Origin: Marinobacter sp. THAF197a
Lineage (GTDB): Bacteria; Pseudomonadota; Gammaproteobacteria; Pseudomonadales; Oleiphilaceae
Assembly (NCBI RefSeq): GCF_009363275.1
Contig: NZ_CP045324.1
Coordinates: forward strand, 2,418,001 to 2,482,000
Length of the DNA: 64,000 bases
Direction: 5' to 3'
The notes below the pieces were generated by a model that searched no databases, was not told the origin of the DNA, and worked only from the letters and a program-made list of their open reading frames with translations. Shown here one piece after another: positions 1 to 7,098 of the stretch. How positions within the stretch are numbered: the stretch's first letter is position 1; each line of letters starts with the position of its first letter. The translations under genes were made by a program, and so were the position numbers.

Positions 1-331
1 GCTGTGTCAGCCGCATCGTTTTCTGACTTTCAACCATTGCCTGGTGCGCCCGGGTATTCCACTCTCTAGACTCCGGCTCGAGAGTCAGAACCTCGTCTCT
101 CATTTTTTCACGATCGCAGTCAGAGCCTTCTTTCAGGCATGAATTATATAGCTCTATTTGACGATTAACCCTGCGAGCATATTCGCCATAAGCGAATGCA
201 AACTTTTCAGTCTCAGCCTTGAACTCAATGGCTTGAAGCTCAGCTTCATGGTAGGCCGTCCAAGGCTGATTAAAACCGTAAGCGAGCAACGAAAGGCCTA
301 CAGCAATGAGAATTTCGTTTAGATATTTCAA
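1..331 (-). CDS. C34: hypothetical protein with N-terminal membrane segment (partial)
   Basis: Reading the minus strand from a TTG at 331 gives an open frame of 110 codons that continues past the window edge. AGGA sits five bases before the TTG, which supports this start. The N-terminus has a hydrophobic stretch at about residues 6-20 (EILIAVGLSLLAYGF), followed by a hydrophilic helical region rich in Glu, Gln and Arg and containing two cysteines. I do not recognise the family. A signal anchor with a periplasmic or cytoplasmic helical domain is the simplest reading. Its own attC lies outside the window. Confidence 0.6.
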   Translation of the reverse strand, partial: MKYLNEILIAVGLSLLAYGFNQPWTAYHEAELQAIEFKAETEKFAFAYGEYARRVNRQIELYNSCLKEGSDCDREKMRDEVLTLEPESREWNTRAHQAMVESQKTMRLTQ

Positions 332-344
332 TAGTTTCCTATAT

Positions 345-445
345 CGCTAACGCTGAGCTTAGCGGCGGCCTTGTAATGGAGGCGTAGCCGCAATGAAAAG
401 GCCGTCCGGCGGCCATCGGCCGCGTACTACAGCGGCTGGTTATAT
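345..445 (-). other. attC of C33
   Basis: Core-like 7-mers CGCTAAC (345-351) and GTTATAT (439-445) bound an imperfect palindrome containing GGCCGTCCGGCGGCC. It holds the stop codon of the 440-1018 gene. Confidence 0.85.
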
Positions 446-1018
446 TTTCTTGATTCGCTGTACAAACTTTCGCCCCACACCGCAACGATGCACGTTGCCA
501 TCAGTGACGGGAAGACTGGTCTCCCCATTTTCCTTGGCCACTTTTAACCGTATGCCAAACAACAGTGATCGTGATTCTCTGAGCAAATCCAGAAGAATCT
601 CGGTTCCAATTTGGTGTTTGGGAGCCGGATTTTGGCCGGTAATGGTAGCTTTATTGTTATGCGCAATTACTAGGTTGCGGTACTCCTTAACGTTGATCTT
701 TTGTTTCAATTGCGAAATTTTATTCCGCTGCTCGTGCAACTCCTGATCAATGTGCTCTTCATAATTGCACACCAAGTTGTACAGACTGAGATTTTCGTAT
801 GTGGTCCCGGACGACTCAAAGCCTTTACCGTCGAATAACAGGCGTGCAGTTGATAGAACGATGTCGTTGTGAACGGAAAGCTGAATTATCTTTGCAGCTT
901 CCAAGGACAAGCTGCTAATCGCATTAACACCTTCGTTGTTACAGTAAACCTCGTCGTAGAAATGGACTGTCGTGATTAGTCGATCCAATTCAACGATAAA
1001 CCTATCAAGATCTAGCAC
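440..1018 (-). CDS. C33: HEPN domain protein, AbiU2-like
   Basis: 192 aa, with a GTG start at 1018 preceded by GGGAG at a normal spacing; the TAA stop lies in the attC core. The protein is all-helical in appearance. It carries RNLVIAH at about residues 114-120, which fits the R-N-x3-A-H active-site motif of HEPN ribonucleases. A 'STARLLFD...YENLSLYNLV' segment before it resembles the AbiU2-like HEPN family. Members of that family are linked to abortive phage infection, probably through RNA cleavage. The assignment is by motif only. No antitoxin-like partner is encoded in this cassette. It is carried between the BrnTA cassette and the partial C34 cassette. Confidence 0.55.
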   Translation of the reverse strand: MLDLDRFIVELDRLITTVHFYDEVYCNNEGVNAISSLSLEAAKIIQLSVHNDIVLSTARLLFDGKGFESSGTTYENLSLYNLVCNYEEHIDQELHEQRNKISQLKQKINVKEYRNLVIAHNNKATITGQNPAPKHQIGTEILLDLLRESRSLLFGIRLKVAKENGETSLPVTDGNVHRCGVGRKFVQRIKKI

Positions 1019-1039
1019 TTAATGCTCCCGTTCGGGGAA

Positions 1040-1098
1040 ATATAACGCTCCGCTAATGTGCGCCGCCTGCGGCGTCACCATTGAGCGGCTTGTTAGCA
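1040..1098 (-). other. attC of C32 (brnTA)
   Basis: Short 59-bp site bounded by ATATAAC (1040-1046) and GTTAGCA (1092-1098), with a CGCCGCCTGCGGCG hairpin. The last codons and stop of brnA lie inside it. Confidence 0.85.
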
Positions 1099-1322
1099 GA
1101 TTCTGCCTGAAGACGCTCCACCAGCCACACCTTGATGATCGATTGGCGGGTAACGCCAATGCGCGCAGCCTCACGATCCAGCGACTCCACAACCCAAGCC
1201 GGGAAATCGACGTTGATTCGCTTCTGTTCCTGATTAACGCGACGAGCAGAGGACAGATCCAGGTCATCAACAATATCTTCCTGACCTTCCTCAAATTTTT
1301 TATCGAAGTCTTTAGCTTTCAT
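1053..1322 (-). CDS. brnA: C32: BrnA-family antitoxin
   Basis: About 89 aa from ATG 1322; an in-frame TTG at 1331 is possible but less likely. The central part (RINVDFPAWVVESLDREAARIGVTRQSIIKVWL, about residues 38-70 of the longer reading) is a ribbon-helix-helix fold typical of BrnA, the DNA-binding antitoxin and autorepressor of the BrnT ribonuclease. Its start overlaps the last codons of brnT, which implies translational coupling. The C-terminal dozen residues (KPLNGDAAGGAH) are encoded by the attC site, so the tail is a product of recombination-site sequence, not of the ancestral gene. Confidence 0.85.
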   Translation of the reverse strand: MKAKDFDKKFEEGQEDIVDDLDLSSARRVNQEQKRINVDFPAWVVESLDREAARIGVTRQSIIKVWLVERLQAESANKPLNGDAAGGAH

Positions 1323-1575
1323 AGAGCTCAACCTCCTTCTTCCGGGAACGCCTGACTGAAATCAGACGAATACGAGCATCCCTGTAGGTGACGACAGCCG
1401 ACCAGTGCTTTTCACCAATCTTGCCTACTAGCAAAAACCTCGGCTCATCCTCTGATTTTGCGCGGATCTCCAGCAGGTACGGATCTTTCCACAGCCTTTG
1501 GGCAGCAACGAAATCGATACCGTGCTTATCCAGATTAGCCTGGCTTTTGGCATCGTCGAATTCAAATTCATCCAT
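1312..1575 (-). CDS. brnT: C32: BrnT-family ribonuclease toxin
   Basis: 87 aa from ATG 1575. Family landmarks are FEFDDAKSQANLDKHGIDF at the N-terminus, then ARFL-like 'PRFLLVGKIGEKHWSAVVTYRD', and RLISVRRSRKKEVELYES at the end, as in BrnT (RelE/ParE-like fold). It cleaves RNA and inhibits translation when not bound by BrnA. The order toxin-antitoxin is the normal brnTA order. Toxin-antitoxin cassettes are thought to stabilise long arrays by post-segregational killing. The 56 bp between this start and the next attC is AT-rich and may hold the pair's own promoter, but I cannot define it. Confidence 0.87.
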   Translation of the reverse strand: MDEFEFDDAKSQANLDKHGIDFVAAQRLWKDPYLLEIRAKSEDEPRFLLVGKIGEKHWSAVVTYRDARIRLISVRRSRKKEVELYES

Positions 1576-1631
1576 GAGTACAAATTATTCCTTTTTTACT
1601 CACGCCGCAAGATCTGAAAGGAGGCTATAGC

Positions 1632-1705
1632 AACTAACGCGGAGCTTTTCGGCAATTTTGGAACCGCGCAGCGGTGGAAGAATTGTCCGGCAACAGTAGT
1701 GGCTC
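1632..1705 (-). other. attC of C31, apparently lacking its ORF-proximal core
   Basis: AACTAAC (1632-1638) followed by the AATTTTGGAACCGCG..AATTGTCCGGCAACAG body seen at 7021 and 9333. The expected GTTRRRY end is replaced by unrelated sequence (AGTAGTGGCTCCAGAG). The site looks truncated or mutated. Confidence 0.7.
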
Positions 1706-1721
1706 CAGAGACTGAAAACTT

Positions 1722-2369
1722 TCAGCGCTCGACCTGTAATGTGGGTATGTTCTCACCATCCTCATCCACATAATGAATCGCTTCAGAAACCATTTGATTC
1801 CAGAAAACAGACCAGTACCCACTCAAAAACAGCGCCGGCGCGATAAAGACTGCAAGGAATGCGGCAATAAAGAACGAATCTGACCCCACACCAGACTCGA
1901 ACCGAAGGAAGCTACTGAGCGGAATTGCCACAAATACAATGAGAGAGGCTCGCCGAACAAACGCCAGCTTCACGGATCGAGCCAAAGACAGTTTCTTCCC
2001 GAAAATCCCCCGCACCACGGCACCCAGAACATAAAGTACCAGGGAGATTTTCGCCACGACCGAGAGCGCAGCTTGCACGCCACCTACGTCGTTGTCGCCC
2101 CGCGGGATTTGGTCGGTACCGAAAACCAACAGTCCACCTTCTTTCATCGGCGAAAAGACATCACCACCCCATTCCACAAAGACTTCCAGAATGACGATGA
2201 CAGCGTTTTGCGAGAACAGAGCAACGACAAACATACCGAGAGCCATCCAGACAGCGGCGGCCATCGCAGTCATAAAATAGCCTGTGTAGCCAATAAACTG
2301 CTTCAACAATATCCGCATAGCTGCTGACTTGGGCACGCTAAACGTGAAGTCAAAACGGAAACTAGCCAA
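1722..2369 (-). CDS. C31: multi-pass membrane protein of unknown function
   Basis: 215 aa. The TTG start at 2369 is supported by GAGGAG eight bases upstream. Four to five hydrophobic helices are visible: about residues 30-55, 58-70, 100-120, 140-155 and 165-185. They are separated by short charged loops, one with an Asp/Gly-rich insert (about 80-97). The acidic C-terminal tail reads HYVDEDGENIPTLQVER. No enzyme motif is visible and I do not recognise the family. Its downstream attC is damaged, so this cassette may be locked in place next to brnTA. Confidence 0.7.
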   Translation of the reverse strand: MASFRFDFTFSVPKSAAMRILLKQFIGYTGYFMTAMAAAVWMALGMFVVALFSQNAVIVILEVFVEWGGDVFSPMKEGGLLVFGTDQIPRGDNDVGGVQAALSVVAKISLVLYVLGAVVRGIFGKKLSLARSVKLAFVRRASLIVFVAIPLSSFLRFESGVGSDSFFIAAFLAVFIAPALFLSGYWSVFWNQMVSEAIHYVDEDGENIPTLQVER

Positions 2370-2402
2370 AAGTGCTTCTCCTCGGTGTGCCGGTAATTCA
2401 CC

Positions 2403-2474
2403 GCATAACGCTAGTGGTAGTGGGCGACAACGGAGCGCAGCGTAGTTGGCGTCCCGTTGACCACCTGGTTATGC
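2403..2474 (-). other. attC of C30
   Basis: GCATAAC (2403-2409) to GTTATGC (2468-2474). The body GCTAGTGGTAGTGGGCG..AACGGAGCGCAGCGTAGTT is nearly identical to the site at 10184. Confidence 0.88.
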
Positions 2475-2789
2475 CAATTGCTGCAGCCAATCACAAAACC
2501 ACTCCGTAGGCATTTTTTCTTCTTCAAAATTTTTTGCCCGAAGTTCCTCAAGTGAATAGGTGTTCGCCAAATATAGGTCCCACTGGGTTTCAACATCAGT
2601 GAGCACTGGCATCAAGGACTCAATCTCCGGCTCCGCGTCAACATCAAGGTATTGGCACCAAAATCTGTCGCACCACTCCGCAATTTGTTTGTGGGAGTAT
2701 GGAGACTTTTCCGGCTCTGCACCCCACCTCAGCATTTTGATCGCGGCTTCCCGCGTAAATGGCATATCTACCGGAGCGCTCAATTCCAT
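2469..2789 (-). CDS. C30: hypothetical protein
   Basis: 106 aa from ATG 2789, stop in the attC core. It is acidic and tryptophan-rich (six Trp), with alternating short helices such as EAAIKMLRWGAEP, IAEWCDRFWCQYLDV and PTEWFCDWLQQLA. There is no signal peptide or membrane segment. I do not recognise the family. A small acidic, soluble cassette protein of this kind could be an inhibitor or immunity-type protein, but nothing in the sequence proves it. Confidence 0.65.
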   Translation of the reverse strand: MELSAPVDMPFTREAAIKMLRWGAEPEKSPYSHKQIAEWCDRFWCQYLDVDAEPEIESLMPVLTDVETQWDLYLANTYSLEELRAKNFEEEKMPTEWFCDWLQQLA

Positions 2790-2812
2790 ATCAGATATCC
2801 TCGCCTACGAGG

Positions 2813-2897
2813 GCATAACGCCGGCCAGCATGCGCGGCTACGGAATGGAGGCGAAGCCGCAATGCAGTAGCCGTCGCCGTGCCTGGCTTGGTTATAA
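2813..2897 (-). other. attC of C29
   Basis: GCATAAC (2813-2819) to GTTATAA (2891-2897). Body of the GGAATGGAGGCGAAGCCGC type also found at 8853, 14985 and 16511. Confidence 0.9.
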
Positions 2898-3305
2898 ATC
2901 AGTTACTCCGGTGCTCATGAGAGCACTATTTCCAGAGAATCCAAACCGCTCATACAGACCGTGCGCATCGCGGGTTTGCAACACCATTTGGGTTCCCTTG
3001 GTGGCCGGATGCTCTAGCAAACATTTCATGATCCAGGTCCCCAGCCCGATACCCCGGAACTCAGGCTCAACAACAATATCCGCCACCCAAGTAAACGTAG
3101 CACTATCGGTGACTGCCCGCCCAAAACCGATCTGTGTAGGACCCCGGTAAAGACTAAAGCAGATAGAGCCTGCAACCATGCGCTCTACGATTTCTCGCGG
3201 ACGGCGGCCACCCCAATAGGTTGCCGCAAGCAGGCGGTGGACAACATCCAATTGCACTTTGGATGGGTCATCGGTGATTAGGTAATCGTCCTTGCGCCAT
3301 TCCAT
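2892..3305 (-). CDS. C29: GNAT-family N-acetyltransferase
   Basis: 137 aa from ATG 3305. Motif A of the GNAT fold is clear: ADIVVEPEFRGIGLGTWIM at about residues 74-92, with the R-G-I-G-L-G acetyl-CoA pyrophosphate loop. It is followed by the C-terminal 'DAHGLYERFGF' strand-helix. It should transfer an acetyl group from acetyl-CoA to an amine; the substrate cannot be told from sequence. It resembles small stand-alone GNATs of the YhhY/argA-like type rather than aminoglycoside acetyltransferases. The stop lies in the attC core. Confidence 0.85.
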   Translation of the reverse strand: MEWRKDDYLITDDPSKVQLDVVHRLLAATYWGGRRPREIVERMVAGSICFSLYRGPTQIGFGRAVTDSATFTWVADIVVEPEFRGIGLGTWIMKCLLEHPATKGTQMVLQTRDAHGLYERFGFSGNSALMSTGVTDL

Positions 3306-3323
3306 TGATGGCTACTCCCTGAT

Positions 3324-3428
3324 TTATAACGCCAAAATTCAGCGGCGGCCTTTGCGTAGCGAAGCGGAGAAAAGGCCGTCCGGTGGAGGCCCGTCAGGGC
3401 CGGAACGTACTGGAATGATTTGTTATGC
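3324..3428 (-). other. attC of C28
   Basis: TTATAAC (3324-3330) to GTTATGC (3422-3428). The body contains GCGTAGCGAAGCGGAGAAAA and GGCCGTCCGGTGGAGGCCC, akin to 11478 and 15442. Confidence 0.88.
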
Positions 3429-3430
3429 AT

Positions 3431-3763
3431 TTACCAGTTTACGAGAACATCTTTAACTTTGTGCGTTGCGGCATCAAAACCAACGGCCCAAAAAACTTCA
3501 TCCTCACTGGCAGAGTATTTCGCCTTCCAAAGGGTAAGCTGGGAACCAGCTCTTCGAAGGCAATCTATAAACTCAACCTCACTCAACTCTCCCAGTTCAT
3601 GTTGAATGCTTTCGCACGATGAAATGTAGGCATGTTCAGTAATAGTACCGTCGCTCTCTTCGCGAAGTGATGGGGCCGACATTTCCTGCAAGAGAGCAAA
3701 ACTCTTCCCGTCATGCAGCTCTATTACCTGCTTCGCAAGCTTCCTTTCCATATCTGAAATCAT
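3431..3763 (-). CDS. C28: hypothetical protein
   Basis: 110 aa from ATG 3763, with a strong AAGGAGG-like ribosome site seven bases upstream. It is soluble and acidic. The C-terminal half (LTLWKAKYSASEDEVFWAV, then GFDAATHKVKDVLVNW, residues about 76-110) reads as a two-strand beta unit preceded by a helix. This pattern occurs at the end of several small uncharacterised proteins in which the last strand carries a 'KV-x-hydrophobic' step. Family not recognised; no catalytic motif. Confidence 0.68.
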   Translation of the reverse strand: MISDMERKLAKQVIELHDGKSFALLQEMSAPSLREESDGTITEHAYISSCESIQHELGELSEVEFIDCLRRAGSQLTLWKAKYSASEDEVFWAVGFDAATHKVKDVLVNW

Positions 3764-3777
3764 GTTTCCTCCTTAGT

Positions 3778-3855
3778 GCATAACGCAGAGCGCACCGGTG
3801 GCCTTTACAGAGCGGAGCGGCGTAAAGGACATCCGAGTGACGCGTATTGTTATGC
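3778..3855 (-). other. attC of C27
   Basis: GCATAAC (3778-3784) to GTTATGC (3849-3855), inner palindrome GGCCTTTACAGAGCGGAGCG..GTAAAGG. Confidence 0.85.
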
Positions 3856-3859
3856 ACTG

Positions 3860-4483
3860 TCAAATATCCCGCCGTTGCCCGATACACAGCAGTGCTGTTG
3901 GCTCCAAGTCTGAGGGTAACCTCAATGCTTGCTTGACCATTGAATCATCAAACCCAGCCACCAGAACACAACCAACCCCGAGAGCCGTACTCTGGAGATG
4001 AACATTTTGAGCTAAAGCCCCAGTTTCCATATAAACATAGCGAGCACCGCGCTTTCCCTGAGGTAACTGAAATTCAAAGTGGCGAACCACATCTCTGAGT
4101 TTCGCTGAAACCCCGATGACAACGGCCGCGTCTTTCAACCACGGTTGATCACCAATCCCTAGCTCGTGCATTGCCCCTTCCGGAATACAGCCACCGACTA
4201 GCTTCAACGAATGGCTATCAGCGTCATACTCATAAGTACCGGGCTCAAGCTCCGATACCCGCTGCACCACAATTTTTAGATGCAGCGGGTATAACTCACC
4301 CGCCGATGGAGTGGATCTTTTCTGTTCGGCACCAGTTACGCCTTGAGCCGACCAAAGCAATTGGGACAAAGCACCTAAAGGTAGCGGTGCCTTCGAATAT
4401 TTTCTTGAGCTGCGCCGAGACTCAATACAGCCAACCAATGACTCAGAGCTTTGCAATTCCGGTGCAGGTAGCTCGAAAACCAT
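3860..4483 (-). CDS. C27: SagB/ThcOx-type nitroreductase-fold dehydrogenase
   Basis: 207 aa from ATG 4483. The N-terminal IESRRSSRKYSKAPLPLGALSQLLWSAQGVTG (about residues 20-51) is the FMN-phosphate-binding R-R-S-x-R start of the nitroreductase fold. TPSAGELYPLHLKIVV (about 58-73) is the SagB-type signature. ALGVGCVLVAGFDDSMVKQAL (about 167-187) is the second FMN-contact region. SagB enzymes use FMN to oxidise azolines in thiazole/oxazole-modified peptides, but stand-alone relatives act on unknown substrates. No cyclodehydratase or precursor peptide is visible in the array, so a stand-alone flavin oxidoreductase is the safer call. Confidence 0.82.
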   Translation of the reverse strand: MVFELPAPELQSSESLVGCIESRRSSRKYSKAPLPLGALSQLLWSAQGVTGAEQKRSTPSAGELYPLHLKIVVQRVSELEPGTYEYDADSHSLKLVGGCIPEGAMHELGIGDQPWLKDAAVVIGVSAKLRDVVRHFEFQLPQGKRGARYVYMETGALAQNVHLQSTALGVGCVLVAGFDDSMVKQALRLPSDLEPTALLCIGQRRDI

Positions 4484-4498
4484 GCATTTACTCCCTAT

Positions 4499-4558
4499 GC
4501 ATAACGCTAGCGGCAGCGGCGCGACGCAAGGAGCGTCCGTTGGCCGTATTGGTTAGGC
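4499..4558 (-). other. attC of C26 (short)
   Basis: GCATAAC (4499-4505) to GTTAGGC (4552-4558); only about 60 bp, with GGAGCGTCCGTTGGCC in the middle. Confidence 0.85.
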
Positions 4559-5187
4559 TAAGTATTGCTGCGGAATTGATCCAACTCGTCGCGATACGTT
4601 ATGAAAACATCACGAACTATGGATAGCATCTCATTGAAGCATGCAACCACCTCAACCCAGCTATCTTCAGGAAAACCAAAGCCCTCTCTTGTTACAGCAA
4701 ATTCAATCGTTTCTAATCCTTCAGACCCTATCGACTGAATCGAGTCAAAGACTTGCCTCTCCGAAAAATGAACATAGCCAGAAGTATACTGATAGACATT
4801 TTTCACCCATGGATACTGCTCAGTCATTCGATCGATAAGATATCCATCACGAAGGTTCTTTCCGTCTCTGCACTTAAACTTATTCAAAGGTTTCCCCGCC
4901 ATGACCTGTTGTGCCACGTCTGAGGGGTTATCGACATACGTGTACGCCAGCAATCGACTTAGCGTATCCAACTGCATTCGGACCATGGCCCTCACACAGG
5001 TCATGTTCTTATTATCGACAAGAGTTTTGACCCCCATTGCGAGGCTCATCGAGCGCTTCAGCACACCAATGAAAATCAGGTCGAGGACGTACATGGGACG
5101 ATTTCCGTGCCCCATTGTCTCTTTGCCCAAGTTTGGAAGATGGGCGATCCATTCCTCCAATTTGCTTAATTCAGACTCGAGTTTCAT
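4558..5187 (-). CDS. C26: hypothetical alpha-helical protein
   Basis: 209 aa from ATG 5187. Predominantly helical and soluble. Landmarks are VRAMVRMQLDTLSRLLAYT (about residues 65-83), a KCRDGKNLRDGYLIDRM segment, and YPWVKNVYQYTSGYVHFSERQVF (about 124-146). The S-G-Y-V-H step is reminiscent of the His-containing segment of DUF5677-type and HEPN-like helical proteins such as cassette C21. I regard the resemblance as suggestive only. No signal peptide or membrane helix. The stop is in the attC core. Confidence 0.68.
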   Translation of the reverse strand: MKLESELSKLEEWIAHLPNLGKETMGHGNRPMYVLDLIFIGVLKRSMSLAMGVKTLVDNKNMTCVRAMVRMQLDTLSRLLAYTYVDNPSDVAQQVMAGKPLNKFKCRDGKNLRDGYLIDRMTEQYPWVKNVYQYTSGYVHFSERQVFDSIQSIGSEGLETIEFAVTREGFGFPEDSWVEVVACFNEMLSIVRDVFITYRDELDQFRSNT

Positions 5188-5191
5188 ATCT

Positions 5192-5293
5192 GCCTAACGC
5201 CAGCGCACAACGGCGCCCTTGGAATGGAGGCGCAGCCGCAATGTAAAGGGCGTCCGGCGGCCGCAGGCCGCGAATTGATGCGCCTTGTTAGGC
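5192..5293 (-). other. attC of C25
   Basis: GCCTAAC (5192-5198) to GTTAGGC (5287-5293), with GGCGTCCGGCGGCCGCAGGCCGCG. Confidence 0.9.
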
Positions 5294-5297
5294 ACAG

Positions 5298-5717
5298 TTA
5301 CTTTCCTGCAAGCCAAGACCTTATACTCGATACTTGTTTTCGCGCCTCGGCCGCCTCGCTTTCTAACTTAGCAGCCCTCGCATTCTCTGCCTCTATAGTT
5401 CTAATGCTAAAAAATACATCAAGGGCTGCACCAACTGCCACAAGAGCACCGCCGATATACATCATGTTCGTTGACATAACATCACTAAACTCGAATCCGC
5501 GAAAAGTGACCCCTTCCGCGAACTCAGCGGTTATAGCTACAATCAAAAGCAAATACCCCAGCCACGAAGCCCTTTTTGCCGGGGATTTTTCCGCAAACCT
5601 CTCAGAGGCGGCGCTCAGGCTTTCGGCTCCTCGCTGAATCCCATCAATGGCCTTTTCGAGGCGAGCTGCTGCAGTATCGACCTGTTCGTGTAATGAATCC
5701 TCTGTTTCAATCTTCAT
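5298..5717 (-). CDS. C25: small membrane protein with coiled-coil termini
   Basis: 139 aa from ATG 5717, with AAGGAG upstream. Residues 1-48 form a charged helix with heptad-like spacing (VDTAAARLEKAIDGIQRGAESLSAASERF). Two hydrophobic helices follow, at about 51-66 (WLGYLLLIVAITAEFA) and 85-105 (MMYIGGALVAVGAALDVFF), then a second charged helix rich in Ala/Glu to the end. The layout suggests a hairpin membrane anchor with both helical ends in the cytoplasm. No known family recognised. Confidence 0.7.
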   Translation of the reverse strand: MKIETEDSLHEQVDTAAARLEKAIDGIQRGAESLSAASERFAEKSPAKRASWLGYLLLIVAITAEFAEGVTFRGFEFSDVMSTNMMYIGGALVAVGAALDVFFSIRTIEAENARAAKLESEAAEARKQVSSIRSWLAGK

Positions 5718-5746
5718 TGGAGCTTCTCCTTGCTTACTGTTTTTTT

Positions 5747-5836
5747 GCCTAACGCTGAGGTAACCGGCGCCGGAGCGCCAGCGGAGGGAACCAAAAGCGG
5801 TACGCTTTTGGCGTCCGGTTGACCGACTGGTTAGAG
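5747..5836 (-). other. attC of C24
   Basis: GCCTAAC (5747-5753) to GTTAGAG (5830-5836). Contains AAAAGCGGTACGCTTTT, a hairpin shared with sites 6677, 7909, 14594 and 16118. Confidence 0.92.
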
Positions 5837-6124
5837 CCTGATGATCTCAACGTCATTGCTGCCACCGCCCTCGACAACCCACATGCTAGCCATGTTCTGA
5901 ACATTCTCCAGTGACTCATCCGCGTGGCTGGTCGTTGTTATATGATGCTCTCCGATACGATCAGGATCGGTTACAAACACGTCCATTGCTGACTCCCACT
6001 GCTCACAATGCGTTCCCCATGCGCAAAACAGCTCTATGCGCCGATTGAATAGTTCTTCCAACAGCGGCTCGTACTGCTCAGAGTATGGGCTGTTGGTGGC
6101 TAGAATAACCTTTCTCGGCTTCAT
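5831..6124 (-). CDS. C24: hypothetical protein, paralogue of C20
   Basis: 97 aa from ATG 6124. It begins MKPRKVILATNSPYSEQYEPLLEEL as an alpha/beta start (strand-loop-helix), continues RRIELFCAWGTHCEQWESAMD, and ends WVVEGGGSNDVEIIRL. Small, soluble and with two Cys. The cassette at 7993-8292 encodes the same protein with about eleven substitutions and two extra residues (GS) before NDVEIIRL, and its attC is of the same sub-type. Duplication of one cassette or independent capture of two alleles are both possible. Function unknown. The stop lies in the attC core. Confidence 0.72.
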   Translation of the reverse strand: MKPRKVILATNSPYSEQYEPLLEELFNRRIELFCAWGTHCEQWESAMDVFVTDPDRIGEHHITTTSHADESLENVQNMASMWVVEGGGSNDVEIIRL

Positions 6125-6134
6125 GGTTCGTGAG

Positions 6135-6218
6135 CTCTAACGCGAGCAGCATGCGCACCCTTGGAATGGAGCCGAAGGCGCAATGGAAAGGGTGTCGCCG
6201 TGCCTGCTTTTGTTAACT
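6135..6218 (-). other. attC of C23
   Basis: CTCTAAC (6135-6141) to GTTAACT (6212-6218), with GCAGCATGCGCACCC..GGGTGTCGCCGTGCCTGC. Confidence 0.85.
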
Positions 6219-6664
6219 CATTGTCTCGCCGCTTGCCTAAGCTCCACGGCATCTGAAAATTTTGACTTGAAAGCATTCGCAAGCTTCGAGTTCAAGCCTA
6301 TTAAAATGGTTGCGCTGCTGTCCCAACAGGCGATTTCGAAATTCGCTCCTTCAAGCTGAGGCCTTGGGTCGGAACCATCCCAGTAATCAGGGTTACCCTC
6401 AACATAGGGGACCTCGTGCACCTCGGTCCTGATTCCTCTGGGAAATGCGCTAAACACTGCCCAGATGAACTGAATATTACCCCCTACGATATGAGATTCC
6501 AGTTCTTCACCCGAATGCCAACCCTCTTCAAATGGGTAACCGTTGGTCTCTACATCGCTCACGTACCAATCATAATCAGAACACTTGATGCCCAGCGCTT
6601 CTAGGACTTCACGCATGTTTGTGAAGAATGTTACTTGGCTCGTTTTTTCTAGGATTAAGTTCAT
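6218..6664 (-). CDS. C23: hypothetical protein
   Basis: 148 aa from ATG 6664. A longer in-frame reading to 6841 exists but runs through the neighbouring attC and is rejected. The protein is acidic and rich in Trp/Tyr (DYDWYVSDVETNGYPFEEGWHSGEEL, about 29-54; PDYWDGSDPRP, about 93-103). It appears as a mixed alpha/beta soluble domain, with FEIACWDSSATILIG as a late beta strand. The composition is like many small cassette proteins that bind other proteins. I do not recognise the family. Confidence 0.68.
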   Translation of the reverse strand: MNLILEKTSQVTFFTNMREVLEALGIKCSDYDWYVSDVETNGYPFEEGWHSGEELESHIVGGNIQFIWAVFSAFPRGIRTEVHEVPYVEGNPDYWDGSDPRPQLEGANFEIACWDSSATILIGLNSKLANAFKSKFSDAVELRQAARQ

Positions 6665-6676
6665 AGGTGATCTACG

Positions 6677-6765
6677 AGTTAACGCTGAGGTAACCGGCGC
6701 CGTAGCGCAGCGGAGGGAACCAAAAGCGGTACGCTTTTGGCGTCCGGTTGACCGACTGGTTAAGG
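6677..6765 (-). other. attC of C22
   Basis: AGTTAAC (6677-6683) to GTTAAGG (6759-6765); AAAAGCGGTACGCTTTT sub-type. Confidence 0.92.
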
Positions 6766-7020
6766 GCCGGTTACCCGTTGTTTTGTTTTGGCAGTCAATA
6801 CCGAATGCCGGCTCCCGATACCTTGTACCAACTTGACCCATTGCGCCAGGAACCGGAGCACTGAGTGGGCGGGCTTGGTCCGAGGTTAAACCGGATGGCC
6901 CCGCGACCTCTACACCAGATTACCGGCCAAAACCGTTGCCCGACTGAGGGCTGTTTTCCGCCTGCGGGCAACCACTGAAACCGAAGCCAAACACCATACC
7001 CAAGAACACGACAGCCAGGC
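6766..7020 (-). other. C22: non-coding cassette, divergent member of family A
   Basis: About 255 bp between two attC sites with no supportable ORF on either strand. Its right half shares CAAGTTGGTACAAGGTATCG-like and CGGGGCCATCCGGTTTAA-like stretches (minus strand) with the cassettes at 14683 and 16207, and its attC is of the same sub-type. I read it as a diverged, partly rearranged member of that non-coding family. Confidence 0.6.
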
Positions 7021-7098
7021 CTTTAACGCAGAGCTTTGCGGCAATTTTGGAGCCGCGAAGCGGTGGAAAAATTGTCCGCCAACAGCGTCTTGTTAGGC
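7021..7098 (-). other. attC of C21
   Basis: CTTTAAC (7021-7027) to GTTAGGC (7092-7098); body CAATTTTGGAGCCGCGAAGC shared with 9333 and the damaged site at 1632. Confidence 0.9.

Noticed and set aside
6665..6841. N-terminal extension of the C23 gene
   Set aside because: It is attC and non-coding cassette sequence read in frame; no ribosome site and no homology.
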